A stretch of 64,000 nucleotides of DNA from JALHMQ01 sp037441125 (lineage in GTDB: Bacteria; Pseudomonadota; Gammaproteobacteria; Burkholderiales; Burkholderiaceae_F): assembly GCA_037441125.1 (NCBI GenBank), contig JBBIST010000002.1, forward strand, positions 1-64,000. The letters run 5' to 3'. Positions 27,607 to 35,844 of the stretch are shown here, in pieces. The translations under genes and the position numbers were made by a program. Position 1 is the first letter of the stretch; the number at the start of each line of letters is the position of its first letter. A model generated the notes under the pieces. It did no database searches, was not told the origin of the DNA, and was given only the letters and a program-made list of their open reading frames with translations.

Positions 27607-29778
27607 TCAGAAGTCCAGCTTCAGGCCGACCCGCAGGCTGCGCCCGGGTAGGCTGTTGCCGCGCCCACCGTTGGAGTGCGCAGGGTCGGACAGGTAAGGC
27701 TCGCGATCGGTGGCGATGAACAGCGGGTGCTCGTTCCGGTCGGTCAGGTTGTCGATCGCACCGAACAGGCGCAGCGTCGGCGAGAGCCTGAGCTGACCGC
27801 GCAGGTTGAGCGTCCAGAACCCGCGCTTGCGGTGGACGAAATCGCGCTGCGGTTCGGCCGCGGGGATCAGCAGCCGCTCTTCGGTGTCCCACCAGACACT
27901 GCCGCGCCACAGGCCGGTGAGCGTCAGGTCCCAGGCCCCGGGGGCGGCCAGCCGCAGGCCGAGGCTGCCCTGGTTGCGGTGGATTCTCTGGGCCTGGCGG
28001 CTGTTGGCGGTCGGCGGTGCGCCCTCGTCGAGCATCTCGAAATGGTGCGTGCCGCTGGCCAGCAAGCGGCTCTCGAGCGGGCCGCCGGCGGGCAGCAGCG
28101 GCAGCGCCAGTTGCACGTCGAGGCCGCGCAGCACGATGTCGCCCGGGCTGTTGACGAAGCGCGAGCGGTTGCCGCCGCCGGGTGCCGGCCCGATCACGGC
28201 GGTGTCGATGCGGTCGCGGATGCGGGTATCGAACAGCGCGGCGTCGGCGCGCAGGCGAGCGGCGGTGTAGGTGGCGCCGATTTCGGTCTGGCGGCTGGTC
28301 TCGCTGCGCAGGTCGGGGTTGCCGACGACCTGGCCGCCGAGGACGAGCAGGAAGTCGGCCGCGAGCTCGTTGGCGGTCGGCGCGCGAAAGCCGCTGCCAT
28401 GGTGCGCACGCAGACGCCATGCCGGCGTGGCCTGCCAGCCGACACCGAAGCTCGCCGTCGACTGGTCGTAGCGCACGGTGTTGCGCACGAGGCCGCTGCG
28501 CCCGGGCGTGGGCAGGATCGTGGTGCGGCCCGTCGTGTGGCGGACCCCAGCGCTGAGGTCGAGCGCGCCCAGGCGCTGAGTCCATTCGGCGTAGGCACCG
28601 AGCACCTGCTCGTCCTGGTCGTTGTCGAACGGAGCCAGCACGCCATGCACGCCGGCCAGCGTCACGCGCTGGCGGGTGCTGCGCAAGCCACTGCGCTCGA
28701 GGTCCAGGCCCAGCGCCAGCGCCGCGCCCGGCGCGAGGCGCCAACGCGCCTGCGAGTCGAGCCCGAGCACGCTCAGTCGACGCGTGTTGCGGTCGACGTC
28801 GATACCGGCCACTTCCGAGCCCCAGAAAAAGTCGTCGACGTCCTCGAGCGCGTACAGGCGCGCCCGCCAATCGACCGCCGGCAGTGCAGCCAGCCGCCCG
28901 TTCCAGGCCAGGTCGAGCGACTGGTTCCAGCGGTCGTCGTGGTTGTCCAAGTCCCAGCTCGAGCCGCGAAAACCGGCGTCGTAGACACCGTCGCGGCGCA
29001 GCGTCAGATCGATGCGCGAGTCGTCGTCGAGGTCGCGCCCGATCGCCACGAGCGCGCCCCAGCGCCGACTAGCGGTGTTGACCATCGGTTGCAGGCTGCC
29101 GCGGCCGGCGCGGTAGTCGCCGCGGCGCCCCGTGCCGACGCCGGCATAGCCGTCGAAGCCGCCGAACTCGCCGGCGAGATGGGCATGCGCATGCGTGGCC
29201 GACCAGGACCCGGCGCTCACCTGCAGAGCGCCGCCGGCGGCGGTGTTGGCGCCGCTGCCCGTGATCAGGTTGATCACGCCGCCCATCGCCTGGCTGCCGA
29301 ATGCCACCGACGCCGGGCCGCGCACGATCTCGATACGCGCGATGTCGTCCAGGCTCAGCTTCGACAGATTGGCCGTGCCCGCCCGCCGGCCGTTGAGCAA
29401 TACCAGCACCTGGCTGCGGAAGTCCCGCCCCTGACCGTCGGAGGCGCCGCCACGCAGGTTAATGCTGGTCTGCGCCGGCGACCATTCGCTGAAGAAACTA
29501 ACCGCACGCTCGGCCAGTAGTTCGGTCACCGAGGTCGCCGACGACTCGCGGATCTCCTGCGCGTCGATGACCTGCACCGTGCCGGAGGTCAACAACCCCG
29601 GCCCGATGACGCGCTTGCCGATCACGACGACCCTCTGGGCCTCGATCACATCGCCGGCCGTCGCTGGCAGACTCGTCGTGAGGGCCACGAAGGTCAGACA
29701 TGCTGCCAATACAACACGCGGCAGACAAACAGCCACCGCCCCGCAGAGCAATCGCGGCGAGCGCTGGGCGTCGGTCAT
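27607..29778 (-). CDS. TonB-dependent outer-membrane receptor, BtuB-like
   Basis: A 723-residue receptor with a signal peptide (LTFVALTTSLPATAG), then the TonB-box region IEAQRVVVIGKRV and the plug domain: VIDAQEIRESSATSVTELLA, RGPASVAFGSQAMGGVINLI. The long beta-barrel ends in LRVGLKLDF with a terminal Phe. Size and the plug fit vitamin B12 or related metal-chelate receptors. An ATG at 29790 is an alternative start. It directly precedes the BtuF/C/D-like genes and follows a methyltransferase gene by about 50 nt. I looked for a cobalamin riboswitch in that short gap and it is too small to hold one. Confidence 0.9.
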   Translation of the reverse strand: MTDAQRSPRLLCGAVAVCLPRVVLAACLTFVALTTSLPATAGDVIEAQRVVVIGKRVIGPGLLTSGTVQVIDAQEIRESSATSVTELLAERAVSFFSEWSPAQTSINLRGGASDGQGRDFRSQVLVLLNGRRAGTANLSKLSLDDIARIEIVRGPASVAFGSQAMGGVINLITGSGANTAAGGALQVSAGSWSATHAHAHLAGEFGGFDGYAGVGTGRRGDYRAGRGSLQPMVNTASRRWGALVAIGRDLDDDSRIDLTLRRDGVYDAGFRGSSWDLDNHDDRWNQSLDLAWNGRLAALPAVDWRARLYALEDVDDFFWGSEVAGIDVDRNTRRLSVLGLDSQARWRLAPGAALALGLDLERSGLRSTRQRVTLAGVHGVLAPFDNDQDEQVLGAYAEWTQRLGALDLSAGVRHTTGRTTILPTPGRSGLVRNTVRYDQSTASFGVGWQATPAWRLRAHHGSGFRAPTANELAADFLLVLGGQVVGNPDLRSETSRQTEIGATYTAARLRADAALFDTRIRDRIDTAVIGPAPGGGNRSRFVNSPGDIVLRGLDVQLALPLLPAGGPLESRLLASGTHHFEMLDEGAPPTANSRQAQRIHRNQGSLGLRLAAPGAWDLTLTGLWRGSVWWDTEERLLIPAAEPQRDFVHRKRGFWTLNLRGQLRLSPTLRLFGAIDNLTDRNEHPLFIATDREPYLSDPAHSNGGRGNSLPGRSLRVGLKLDF

Positions 29779-29831
29779 CGTGTGGAGCATAGTCGTTCGG
29801 AAGGTGGCAGCAGGTCGCCGGGGCACCGGCA

Positions 29832-30569
29832 TCACGGCACTCCCCAGCTCAGTACCGCGCTGCGCTTGGCGCAGCCGATGACGAAGCCGCGGCTGTCGGC
29901 CACGCCATTGGCGTGGACCCATGCCGAGACGGCGCGGCCGCGATCGCTGTCGGCCGCGACACCCAGGCGGTCCATGCAATGGTCAGCCGCGGCTTCGGCG
30001 TCGCAGAAAGCGGCCTCGAAGCGCCAATCGGCATACGCGATGCGGCGTGGCGCGCGCGCCGCACCGAGCTGCGCCAGCGTGCGCAAGCAGGCCGGCTGCA
30101 TGTCTGCCTCGTGCAGGGCCGGCGGCAGAAAGCCCGCCAGGCAGAAGGTCGAAGGCCCTGGCTGCGCCGGCACGACCCAGTGCATGGCTCGCCGCCAGCG
30201 CGGGCGCATCGCGTCGAAGAAGCCGGCAGCGTCGTGATGGGTGGCACCCAGGTTGGCCGCCAGCAGCACCTCGGCGCCGATGCCCGGTACCAGGGTCTCC
30301 CAGCCGCAGTCGTGCAACTCGAGCACGACCCGGCGGTCGGCGAGCGACTCGGCCATCCGGCGCAGCCGCCGCCGCATCAGCGCCTGCGGCTCGACGGCGC
30401 ACCAATGCGCCCCGCTGCCCAGGATGGCCGGGGCGAGCACCCCACTGCCGGCGCCCACGTCGAGCAGGTCGTCCCACGGCACGGGCAGGCAACGCGTCAC
30501 CGCATCGGCGTAGTCGGTCGCGGCGATGGCATCGGCGTACCAAGCCGCCTCGGCGTCGCCCCAGCGCAT
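29832..30569 (-). CDS. Class I SAM-dependent methyltransferase of unknown substrate
   Basis: A 245-residue protein with the SAM-binding glycine motif LLDVGAGSGVLAPAIL at about 35-50 and an acidic strand-2 end (CAVEPQALMRRRLRRM). Later motifs are atypical. The gene starts with GTG-ATG at 30567-30572, overlapping the stop of a cobW remnant, and lies upstream of the receptor gene in the same direction. The substrate cannot be inferred. Its link with corrinoid uptake rests only on position. Confidence 0.75.
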   Translation of the reverse strand: MRWGDAEAAWYADAIAATDYADAVTRCLPVPWDDLLDVGAGSGVLAPAILGSGAHWCAVEPQALMRRRLRRMAESLADRRVVLELHDCGWETLVPGIGAEVLLAANLGATHHDAAGFFDAMRPRWRRAMHWVVPAQPGPSTFCLAGFLPPALHEADMQPACLRTLAQLGAARAPRRIAYADWRFEAAFCDAEAAADHCMDRLGVAADSDRGRAVSAWVHANGVADSRGFVIGCAKRSAVLSWGVP

Positions 30570-30748
30570 CACGATCCGGCCAGGTCCGGCCAGCGGCTGG
30601 TGGCGTCGTTCGCACTGGCCACGCACTGCGCCAGCCCCTGCATCAGCATGTCCCTGGGCAGGATGCGGCCGATGAAGGCGAGCTTGCTTTCGCCCTGCTC
30701 GCCGGGCTTCCACGCCGCGCCCGGCTCGCCGCCCATCAGCATGTGCAC
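30569..30748 (-). pseudogene. C-terminal remnant of a CobW-type GTPase
   Basis: About 59 codons ending at 30569 read VHMLMGGEPGAAWKPGEQGE then SKLAFIGRILPRDMLMQGLA. This matches the end of CobW/COG0523 metallochaperone GTPases, where a (F)QGVHMLFDG segment is followed by RLVFIGRDLDR and a final Cys-containing helix (here QCVA). No P-loop, CXCC metal motif or N-terminal domain lies upstream; the frame before the match becomes Arg/Ser-rich noise and reaches the DUF1348 gene. It is therefore a truncated gene remnant. Its stop overlaps the methyltransferase start, so read-through translation may still couple the two. Confidence 0.7.
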
Positions 30749-30834
30749 GGTCTGCGAGCGCGATGGCGGTCGTGTTCGCGCTGATTGCGGCGAAGCCATC
30801 GCTCTGGACCTGGCAGTGACGCTGGGGCAGCATA

Positions 30835-31302
30835 TCAGAGCCCCAACTCGCTCAACCCGGGATGCCCATCGGGTCGCCGCCCAAGCGACCAATGGAACTT
30901 GCGCTCGCTCTCGGCAATCGGCAGGTCGTTGATACTGGCGTAGCGGCGCTGCATGAAACCCTGCGCGTTGAACTCCCAGTTCTCGTTGCCGTAGCTGCGA
31001 TACCAGTGATTCGAGTCGTCGTGCCACTCGTAGGCGAAGCGCACCGCGATGCGGTTGCCGGCGGTGGCCCAGAGCTCCTTGATCAGCCGGTAGTCGAGTT
31101 CCTTGGCCCACTTGCGCTGCAGGAACTGGCGCACCTGCTCGCGGCCCACCGGGAACTCGGCTCGGTTGCGCCAGCGCGTGTCTTCGGTGTAGACGAGAAC
31201 GACGCGATCGGGGTCGCGCGTGTTCCAAGCGTCCTCGGCCATGCGCACCTTCTGCGAGGCGGTCTCGGCGGTGAACGGCGGCAGTGGCGGTTTCGTTTCC
31301 AA
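30835..31302 (-). CDS. DUF1348 (NTF2-like) protein
   Basis: A 155-residue protein of the DUF1348 family, a single-domain NTF2/SnoaL-like fold of about 150 aa with no established reaction. Characteristic stretches are VRMAEDAWNTRDPDRVVLVY, TEDTRWRNRAEFPVGR, FLQRKWAKELDYRLIKELW, AVRFAYEWHDDSNHWYRSYG and NENWEFNAQGFMQRRYASIN. The start is a TTG at 31300-31302, decided by an AAGGAGG site eight bases upstream; no ATG fits. It lies 21 nt after a 45-aa small ORF in the same direction, so it is probably part of the long scn-led transcript. Confidence 0.9.
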   Translation of the reverse strand: METKPPLPPFTAETASQKVRMAEDAWNTRDPDRVVLVYTEDTRWRNRAEFPVGREQVRQFLQRKWAKELDYRLIKELWATAGNRIAVRFAYEWHDDSNHWYRSYGNENWEFNAQGFMQRRYASINDLPIAESERKFHWSLGRRPDGHPGLSELGL

Positions 31303-31323
31303 TGCACACCTCCTTCGGTGTCG

Positions 31324-31461
31324 TCAACTCAGCTCAAACTCGGCTTCGCGCTCCGCCGGCGCCGGCCAGCGCGGCGGCGGTCCCGACGCCATCGCGCCGC
31401 GGAACGCGGCATCGGCCTCGACCCACGCCTCCGAGCGGAAACTCTGGTACTGGTTAAGCAT
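31324..31461 (-). CDS. Small hypothetical protein, 45 aa
   Basis: An ATG at 31459-31461 opens a 45-codon frame ending at 31324: MLNQYQSFRSEAWVEADAAF, then a Pro-rich segment (GPPPRWPAPAE) and an acidic end (REAEFELS). It starts 8 nt after the stop of the restored unknown gene upstream and ends 21 nt before DUF1348, so spacing fits an operon gene. The first part is amphipathic and helix-like. I do not recognise a family. No clear Shine-Dalgarno precedes it, so coupling to the upstream stop is likely if it is expressed. Confidence 0.5.
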   Translation of the reverse strand: MLNQYQSFRSEAWVEADAAFRGAMASGPPPRWPAPAEREAEFELS

Positions 31462-31469
31462 CGGCTGGA

Positions 31470-32481
31470 TCACTTCGTGTCGCGCGCTGTTTCCGCTGTA
31501 CGGCGGTTCAGAGTGATCGAGAAATAACCGTTGCCCCGGTACGGGTTACTGCACGGCCCCGTGGTCAGGAACCACACCGTGTAGTTGAGGCCACCGCCCT
31601 GACACGACACCGGCTCGGCCGAGAACTGCACCCGCGAGACGTCGTTCAGCGACAGATCGCGGTGGTGGTCTTCGAAGGCGCCGATCTGCCACGACTCGTG
31701 CCCGTGTTCGACATATCGGTGCAGCCCATCGGAGGCGCTCGGTCTTGAGCTCGACGAGCGTGTGCTCGCGGAAAGCTACGAGCGAGGCGTCACGCAGCTT
31801 CAGCGCCTGTTCGAACAGCTCACGGCACAGCGGATCGCCATCGGTCGCCGCGGCCGCCGGGGCGCGCCGTTCAATGGGCGGAACCAACGCCGCCAGCAGC
31901 GCGGGCCATTCAGCTCCGGGCTGGACGGTCAACTCGCGAAGCAGCTCGCGCAGCCGCTCGCCCTCGCGCGCCGTGCGCACTGTAGCTTCGACATCAAACT
32001 CCACAAGGTCGGGCCGCGCCGCGGCATGTTCACGCGCCCTCTGCAGAAAGCGACGCACCTGCGAGAGAGCCAACTCGCCGCGGTCGTAGGGGCATGAAAG
32101 CATCAGCGCGATGACCCAGCCGTCGCTCGGCGCGCCCCCCGGCGCGCTCACCAGCAGCCGCACCTCGAACGACGGCTTGAAGCCAAAGCACACGCTCGGC
32201 GCGACCACATAGCGCAGGCAGTGCACGCGGCCGAAGTCGATCGGCAGGTGGTGCGGCGCATCGTCCAGCCACAACTCGCGGATGCCGACGAATTGCCCAC
32301 CGTAGGCCGGCGGCAGCAGGCGGCCCCTGCCCTGCGGCATCAGCTCGCCGATCGCGCCCTCGCTCCAACGGCCGCAGGCGATCATGATGTCGGGGTCGGC
32401 CAACCACGCCTGCATCGCGTCGTGGAAGAACTGGCAACGCTCGGCCAACGCCACGTCCGCGACGATCGGATCGTGGTTCAT
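31470..32481 (-). pseudogene. Unknown operon gene interrupted by a frameshift
   Basis: From the ATG at 32481 the frame reads as ordinary protein for about 246 residues (AMQAWLADPDIMIACGRWSE, GQFVGIRELWLDDAPHHLPI, ELFEQALKLRDASLVAFREH). At about 31740-31750 it turns into an Arg-rich artefact. The next frame then continues with convincing protein: PSASDGLHRYVEHGHESWQI, DLSLNDVSRVQFSAEPVSCQ, NYTVWFLTTGPCSNPYRGNG and a stop at 31470. Removing one base near AAGACC restores a protein of about 336 aa. I do not recognise the family. It sits between DUF1641 and the small ORF. It could be a true pseudogene, a programmed shift or a sequence error. Confidence 0.65.
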
Positions 32482-32518
32482 GCGGTCCTCCTGTGGCCAG
32501 TGGCGCGAACTCTTGGTT

Positions 32519-32944
32519 TCAGACGCCTTGCCGGTGCAACTTGCGCAAGCCGTCGCTCAAGCGCGCGCCGATGATCGCGACGAGCCGCAGGCCGTCCTGC
32601 AGACCTGGGTCGCCGAGTAGCTTCAGCAGCCCGCCGATGCCGCCCTGAGAGGGCGGCGAGGTCGACAGCTCGCGGCTCGCCTCGGTGAAGGCGTTCGACA
32701 TGCACATGAGGAAGCGCTGGTTCTCGACGCGGTCGAGCTCGCGCAGCAGGTGCGTGAAGCCGTCGTTGCGCGTCAGGCGGTCCAGCAGCGTGATGCCCTC
32801 AGAGACGGCCGACGACAGCCGCGCGACCATGTCATCGTTCAGCGCGTCCTGCGCCGAGGTGACGAGCTGCGCGAACTCCGCGAGCCGCTGCAGGTCGGCG
32901 GCGTCGATGCTGGGCAGCGTCGCCTTGTCGGAAATGTCGCTCAT
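32519..32944 (-). CDS. DUF1641 protein
   Basis: A 141-residue helical protein of the DUF1641 type, typified by a Gly-rich GGIGGLLKLLGDPGLQDGLR motif near residues 104-123. DUF1641 genes often neighbour sulfide:quinone oxidoreductase-like genes, and here the next gene upstream is one (13 nt apart). The biochemical role of the family is not established; membrane or oxidoreductase association is only implied by neighbourhood. Confidence 0.85.
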   Translation of the reverse strand: MSDISDKATLPSIDAADLQRLAEFAQLVTSAQDALNDDMVARLSSAVSEGITLLDRLTRNDGFTHLLRELDRVENQRFLMCMSNAFTEASRELSTSPPSQGGIGGLLKLLGDPGLQDGLRLVAIIGARLSDGLRKLHRQGV

Positions 32945-32957
32945 GGGAAACCTCGGC

Positions 32958-34091
32958 TCAAAGCAGCCCGCGCACGCTGGTCCAGTACATCTGGTTGTAC
33001 GAGATCTTGAACCAGTGCATCGGTTTGGACGGCGGCTTTAGGTCCGGCGGGTTGTAGTAGTTGAACATCGCGTAGGTGGCGCGGTCGTGGCCGGCCTCGA
33101 TGAAGCAGTAGACTTTGCCGTCGTAGTCCTTTACCGGCGCGCCGATCTTGATGATCGAAGCGATGTTCTCGGCCAGCACCTCGGCCTGGAAGTGCGCCGC
33201 CGACCCGGTCTTGCTCACCGGTAGGTTCGTCGTGTCGCCCAGCACGTACACGTTCTTGCGGCCCTGCATGTTCAGCGTGAAGCGGTCGGTGGGGATCCAG
33301 CCGCCCTCGCCGAGGTTGTCGCGCTCGATTACCTCCATGCCGCGGTGCGGCGGGATTACAACGAGCAGATCGTACTTCACCTCGCCGCCTTCCTCGCTCT
33401 TGAGGATCCTGTTCCGGGCGTCGACCTCACGGATGTTGAAGAGCGTCTCGTACTCGACGCCGATGCGGTCGAACTCGGGCTTGGCCCACTTGGCGACGTT
33501 TTCGATCGTGTGGATGCGGTTGATCGGATAGAAGTACTTTAGCCGTACCTTGTCGCGCATGCCACGTCCCTTGAAGAAGTCGTGCAGCGAGAACATCACC
33601 TCCACCGGCGCGATCGGGCATTTGTGCGGCACGCCTACCGCCACCGCGACGGTGCCACCCTCGAACTCGCGCAGCCGCTTGAACATTTTCACCGCGGTCG
33701 GCTCGGTGTAGAAAGTCTCGGCACCCTCGACGAGGCCCGGAGTCTCCTCCGGCACGATGCGCGAGCCGGTAGCGATCACAAGGATGTCGTACTCGTGCAC
33801 CTTTCCGGCCTGCGTGAGCACGCTGTTCTTGTCGAGGTTGAACTGCTTCACCGGGTCGACAAGAAACTCGACCTGCGGCTCGAGCAGACTCGCCTCGTCG
33901 CGGTAGAGCTGGTCGGGCGTCATCTGCCCGAAGGCCACGTACAGCAGCCCTGGCTGATACATGTGCTGCGGCGAGGCCGACAGCAGCGTCAGCTTGAAGT
34001 TGCCCTTGCGGTGCTCCACCGCGAGCCGGCGCGCGAGGTTGTTGGCCACGATGGTGCCAGCCGTGCCGCCGCCGACGACGAGGACTCTCAT
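32958..34091 (-). CDS. Sulfide:quinone oxidoreductase-like flavoprotein
   Basis: A 377-residue FAD-dependent oxidoreductase. The N-terminal dinucleotide site is VLVVGGGTAGTIVANNLA, and YDILVIATGS and NVYVLGDTTNLPVSKTGSAA mark the FAD and FCSD/SQR fold. Only two Cys are visible, C158 (PHKCPIAPVEV) and C329 (VYCFIEAG); canonical SQRs use two or three. Family knowledge suggests oxidation of sulfide to sulfane sulfur with electrons going to quinone. In this operon, sulfide could arise from carbonyl sulfide made by thiocyanate hydrolase. A different sulfur substrate remains possible. Confidence 0.85.
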   Translation of the reverse strand: MRVLVVGGGTAGTIVANNLARRLAVEHRKGNFKLTLLSASPQHMYQPGLLYVAFGQMTPDQLYRDEASLLEPQVEFLVDPVKQFNLDKNSVLTQAGKVHEYDILVIATGSRIVPEETPGLVEGAETFYTEPTAVKMFKRLREFEGGTVAVAVGVPHKCPIAPVEVMFSLHDFFKGRGMRDKVRLKYFYPINRIHTIENVAKWAKPEFDRIGVEYETLFNIREVDARNRILKSEEGGEVKYDLLVVIPPHRGMEVIERDNLGEGGWIPTDRFTLNMQGRKNVYVLGDTTNLPVSKTGSAAHFQAEVLAENIASIIKIGAPVKDYDGKVYCFIEAGHDRATYAMFNYYNPPDLKPPSKPMHWFKISYNQMYWTSVRGLL

Positions 34092-34123
34092 GTTGCACTC
34101 CTTTCGAATCCGGTCGGGCGTGC

Positions 34124-34354
34124 TTAACGCGCCTTACGCACTTTGATGTGCCAGACCTCGCCGACCTGCTCGCTGCCGATGAACTCGTGCCCGGCCTTCT
34201 CGATCCACTCCGGCACGTCGTTGACCGAGCCGTTGTCGGTGGACAGCAGCTCGAGTTCATCGCCGACCTGCGCGCGCTTCATGTAGCCGATCAGCTCCAT
34301 CAGCGGGCCGGGACAAAAAGTGTTGCGCGCGTCGATTACTTTGGCTCGGGTCAT
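34124..34354 (-). CDS. tusA: TusA-family sulfur carrier
   Basis: A 76-residue TusA-like protein with the conserved CPxP motif (ARNTFCPGPLMELIG; C14, P15, P17). The cysteine carries persulfide sulfur in this family. Start at 34354 (MTRAKVIDA) matches the family N-terminus. It lies between a DsrE-like gene and the SQR-like gene, an arrangement usual in sulfur-oxidation loci where TusA and DsrE trade sulfane sulfur. Confidence 0.9.
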   Translation of the reverse strand: MTRAKVIDARNTFCPGPLMELIGYMKRAQVGDELELLSTDNGSVNDVPEWIEKAGHEFIGSEQVGEVWHIKVRKAR

Positions 34355-34374
34355 GCTCGTCTTTCGTGAGATTT

Positions 34375-34767
34375 CTAGAACGTCATCACCTGCGCGCCTT
34401 CGGCGTCGGTGAGCAGCCGCGTCAGGCCGGTCGGCGGGCCGAGATCGGGGTCGAGCGCTTCGGGCGACACCTTCAGCAGGTCGATCGCCATCGAACACGG
34501 CAGAAGTCGCGCCTCGCCGAGTTCGACGGCGTACTTGAACAGTTGCTTGAAACCGGGCACGCCGTGGTCGGCTTCCATCAGCGCGCCGAACTCGCCTTCC
34601 ACCGGCGCGCGCGGCGAACGGCCCTCGACGAAGTACGAGAGCGCATTCATCGAAAGGAAGATGGTTACCTCGTTGCCCGAGGTCGCTGCCACCGAGGCTA
34701 CCATGCCGGCCATCTGCAGCCTCTCGCGCGATCCCGAGACACAGACTATGAGGATTTTCCTGGCCAT
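34375..34767 (-). CDS. DsrE/DsrE2-like sulfur-handling protein
   Basis: A 130-residue protein of the DsrE/F superfamily, peroxiredoxin-like branch. MARKILIVCVSGSRERLQMA and GNEVTIFLSMNALSYF form the alpha/beta start, and the conserved cysteine C91 sits in ARLLPCSMAIDLL. Members accept persulfide from TusA or related carriers. It follows a small unknown gene by 4 nt and precedes tusA by 20 nt. Confidence 0.88.
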   Translation of the reverse strand: MARKILIVCVSGSRERLQMAGMVASVAATSGNEVTIFLSMNALSYFVEGRSPRAPVEGEFGALMEADHGVPGFKQLFKYAVELGEARLLPCSMAIDLLKVSPEALDPDLGPPTGLTRLLTDAEGAQVMTF

Positions 34768-34771
34768 CGAG

Positions 34772-35008
34772 TCACCACTCCTTGGAGACCACGCGCTTGA
34801 GTGCCCGATCGCGCAGCGTCGGATCGGCCGCCCCTTGCCTAAGCCGGCGGTTCTGCTCCTTGAGGCGCTGCACGTAGCGCCCGTGGTACACGACCGTTGC
34901 CGGCTCGGCCGGCGCTTCCGCCTTCAAAGGCGCCTTCGCCGAGTCGACCTTGCCGCGGCCCCAGATCCTGCTGCTGACCAAGCAGCGTCGCTCCCAATTG
35001 GGGTTCAT
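34772..35008 (-). CDS. Small basic protein of unknown function
   Basis: A 78-residue, highly basic protein (PNWERRCLVSSRIWGRGKVD; YHGRYVQRLKEQNRRLRQGA). The C-terminal half looks like an amphipathic or coiled helix. It has one Cys near the N-terminus. The start ATG overlaps the stop of the downstream-most permease gene (ATGA), and the DsrE-like gene begins 4 nt after its stop, so it is clearly part of the operon. I do not recognise a family. Confidence 0.65.
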   Translation of the reverse strand: MNPNWERRCLVSSRIWGRGKVDSAKAPLKAEAPAEPATVVYHGRYVQRLKEQNRRLRQGAADPTLRDRALKRVVSKEW

Positions 35009-35835
35009 TGCTTGTGCCAGCTTGTGCGGCGGATCAACGCAACCAGCGCGCTATCCATCAGGTAACCCACGGCGCCAATGACGAGGATCATCGCCATCAG
35101 GTTGTCGAACTCGAGCGTCTCACGGGCGTCCATGATCGAGAAGCCCAGGCCCGCCCGCACACCGAGGAATTCGGCCGGCACGAGCACGATCCAAGCCACC
35201 CCGACCGCAAGCCGCACACCGGTGAGCACGTCGAAGGCGATCGCCGGCACGATGATCTGCGTCACCATGTGCCACGGCTTGGCACCGAGGTTGCGCGCCA
35301 CCTTAAACCAGGCCGGGTCGACCTTCGCGAGCCCCGCCGCAGTCGAAAAAATCACCGACCACACCGCGGCGATTGCGACCAGGAAGATGATCGTGGCCTC
35401 CCAGCTGGCGAAGGCGATCACCGCGATCGGCTCCCAGGACATCGGGCTCACCATGCGCAGCAGCTGGAACGGCGAATTGGCCAACTCGCGGAAGCGCCGG
35501 CTGCGGCCCATCAGGATGCCGACCGGCACGCCGATCGCAACCGCGATGCCTAAGCCAATTCCGAGCCGCCAGCCACTTGCAAGAAGTGCCTCCTGGATGA
35601 TGCCGTCTCCCCACATCCGCGCCAGCGCCATTAGCGCCGGGCCGGGGCCGAAGGCAGCCCAGTGTGCGCCCTTGGGGCTCAGGCCCGCCAGGGTGATCGC
35701 GAGCCACCACAGCGCGAACATGATGGCGAAGCCGGCGCAGAAGTACACAAGCCGCGTTCGCAGCACCGCCATCGAATCGGCCGCGCGGCTCGGCACGACC
35801 GCCGCGTTCTCGTTCGTGATCACGCCGTTGCCCAT
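35005..35835 (-). CDS. ABC transporter permease, nitrate/sulfonate/taurine family (second of two)
   Basis: A 276-residue permease with the SsuC/TauC/NrtB-type fold: LGIGLGIAVAIGVPVGILMG and the EAA-like loop ATIIFLVAIAAVWSVIFSTA, then ARNLGAKPWHMVTQIIVPAI. It is about 50% alike by eye to the permease encoded just upstream, implying a gene duplication and a heterodimeric channel. It starts 9 nt after that gene. The transporter lies inside the thiocyanate operon and may import thiocyanate; this is inference. Confidence 0.88.
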   Translation of the reverse strand: MGNGVITNENAAVVPSRAADSMAVLRTRLVYFCAGFAIMFALWWLAITLAGLSPKGAHWAAFGPGPALMALARMWGDGIIQEALLASGWRLGIGLGIAVAIGVPVGILMGRSRRFRELANSPFQLLRMVSPMSWEPIAVIAFASWEATIIFLVAIAAVWSVIFSTAAGLAKVDPAWFKVARNLGAKPWHMVTQIIVPAIAFDVLTGVRLAVGVAWIVLVPAEFLGVRAGLGFSIMDARETLEFDNLMAMILVIGAVGYLMDSALVALIRRTSWHKQ

Positions 35836-35844
35836 TACGCGGTC

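Noticed and set aside
29779..30834. Cobalamin riboswitch upstream of the BtuB-like gene or the methyltransferase
   Set aside because: The gap before the receptor is too short, and no B12-box-like sequence was found in the region before the methyltransferase; a covariance-model search would settle it.
30824..30845. TGGGGC...GCCCCA hairpin at the end of the DUF1348 gene
   Set aside because: Only six pairs, it spans the stop codon and has no T tract; not a credible terminator.
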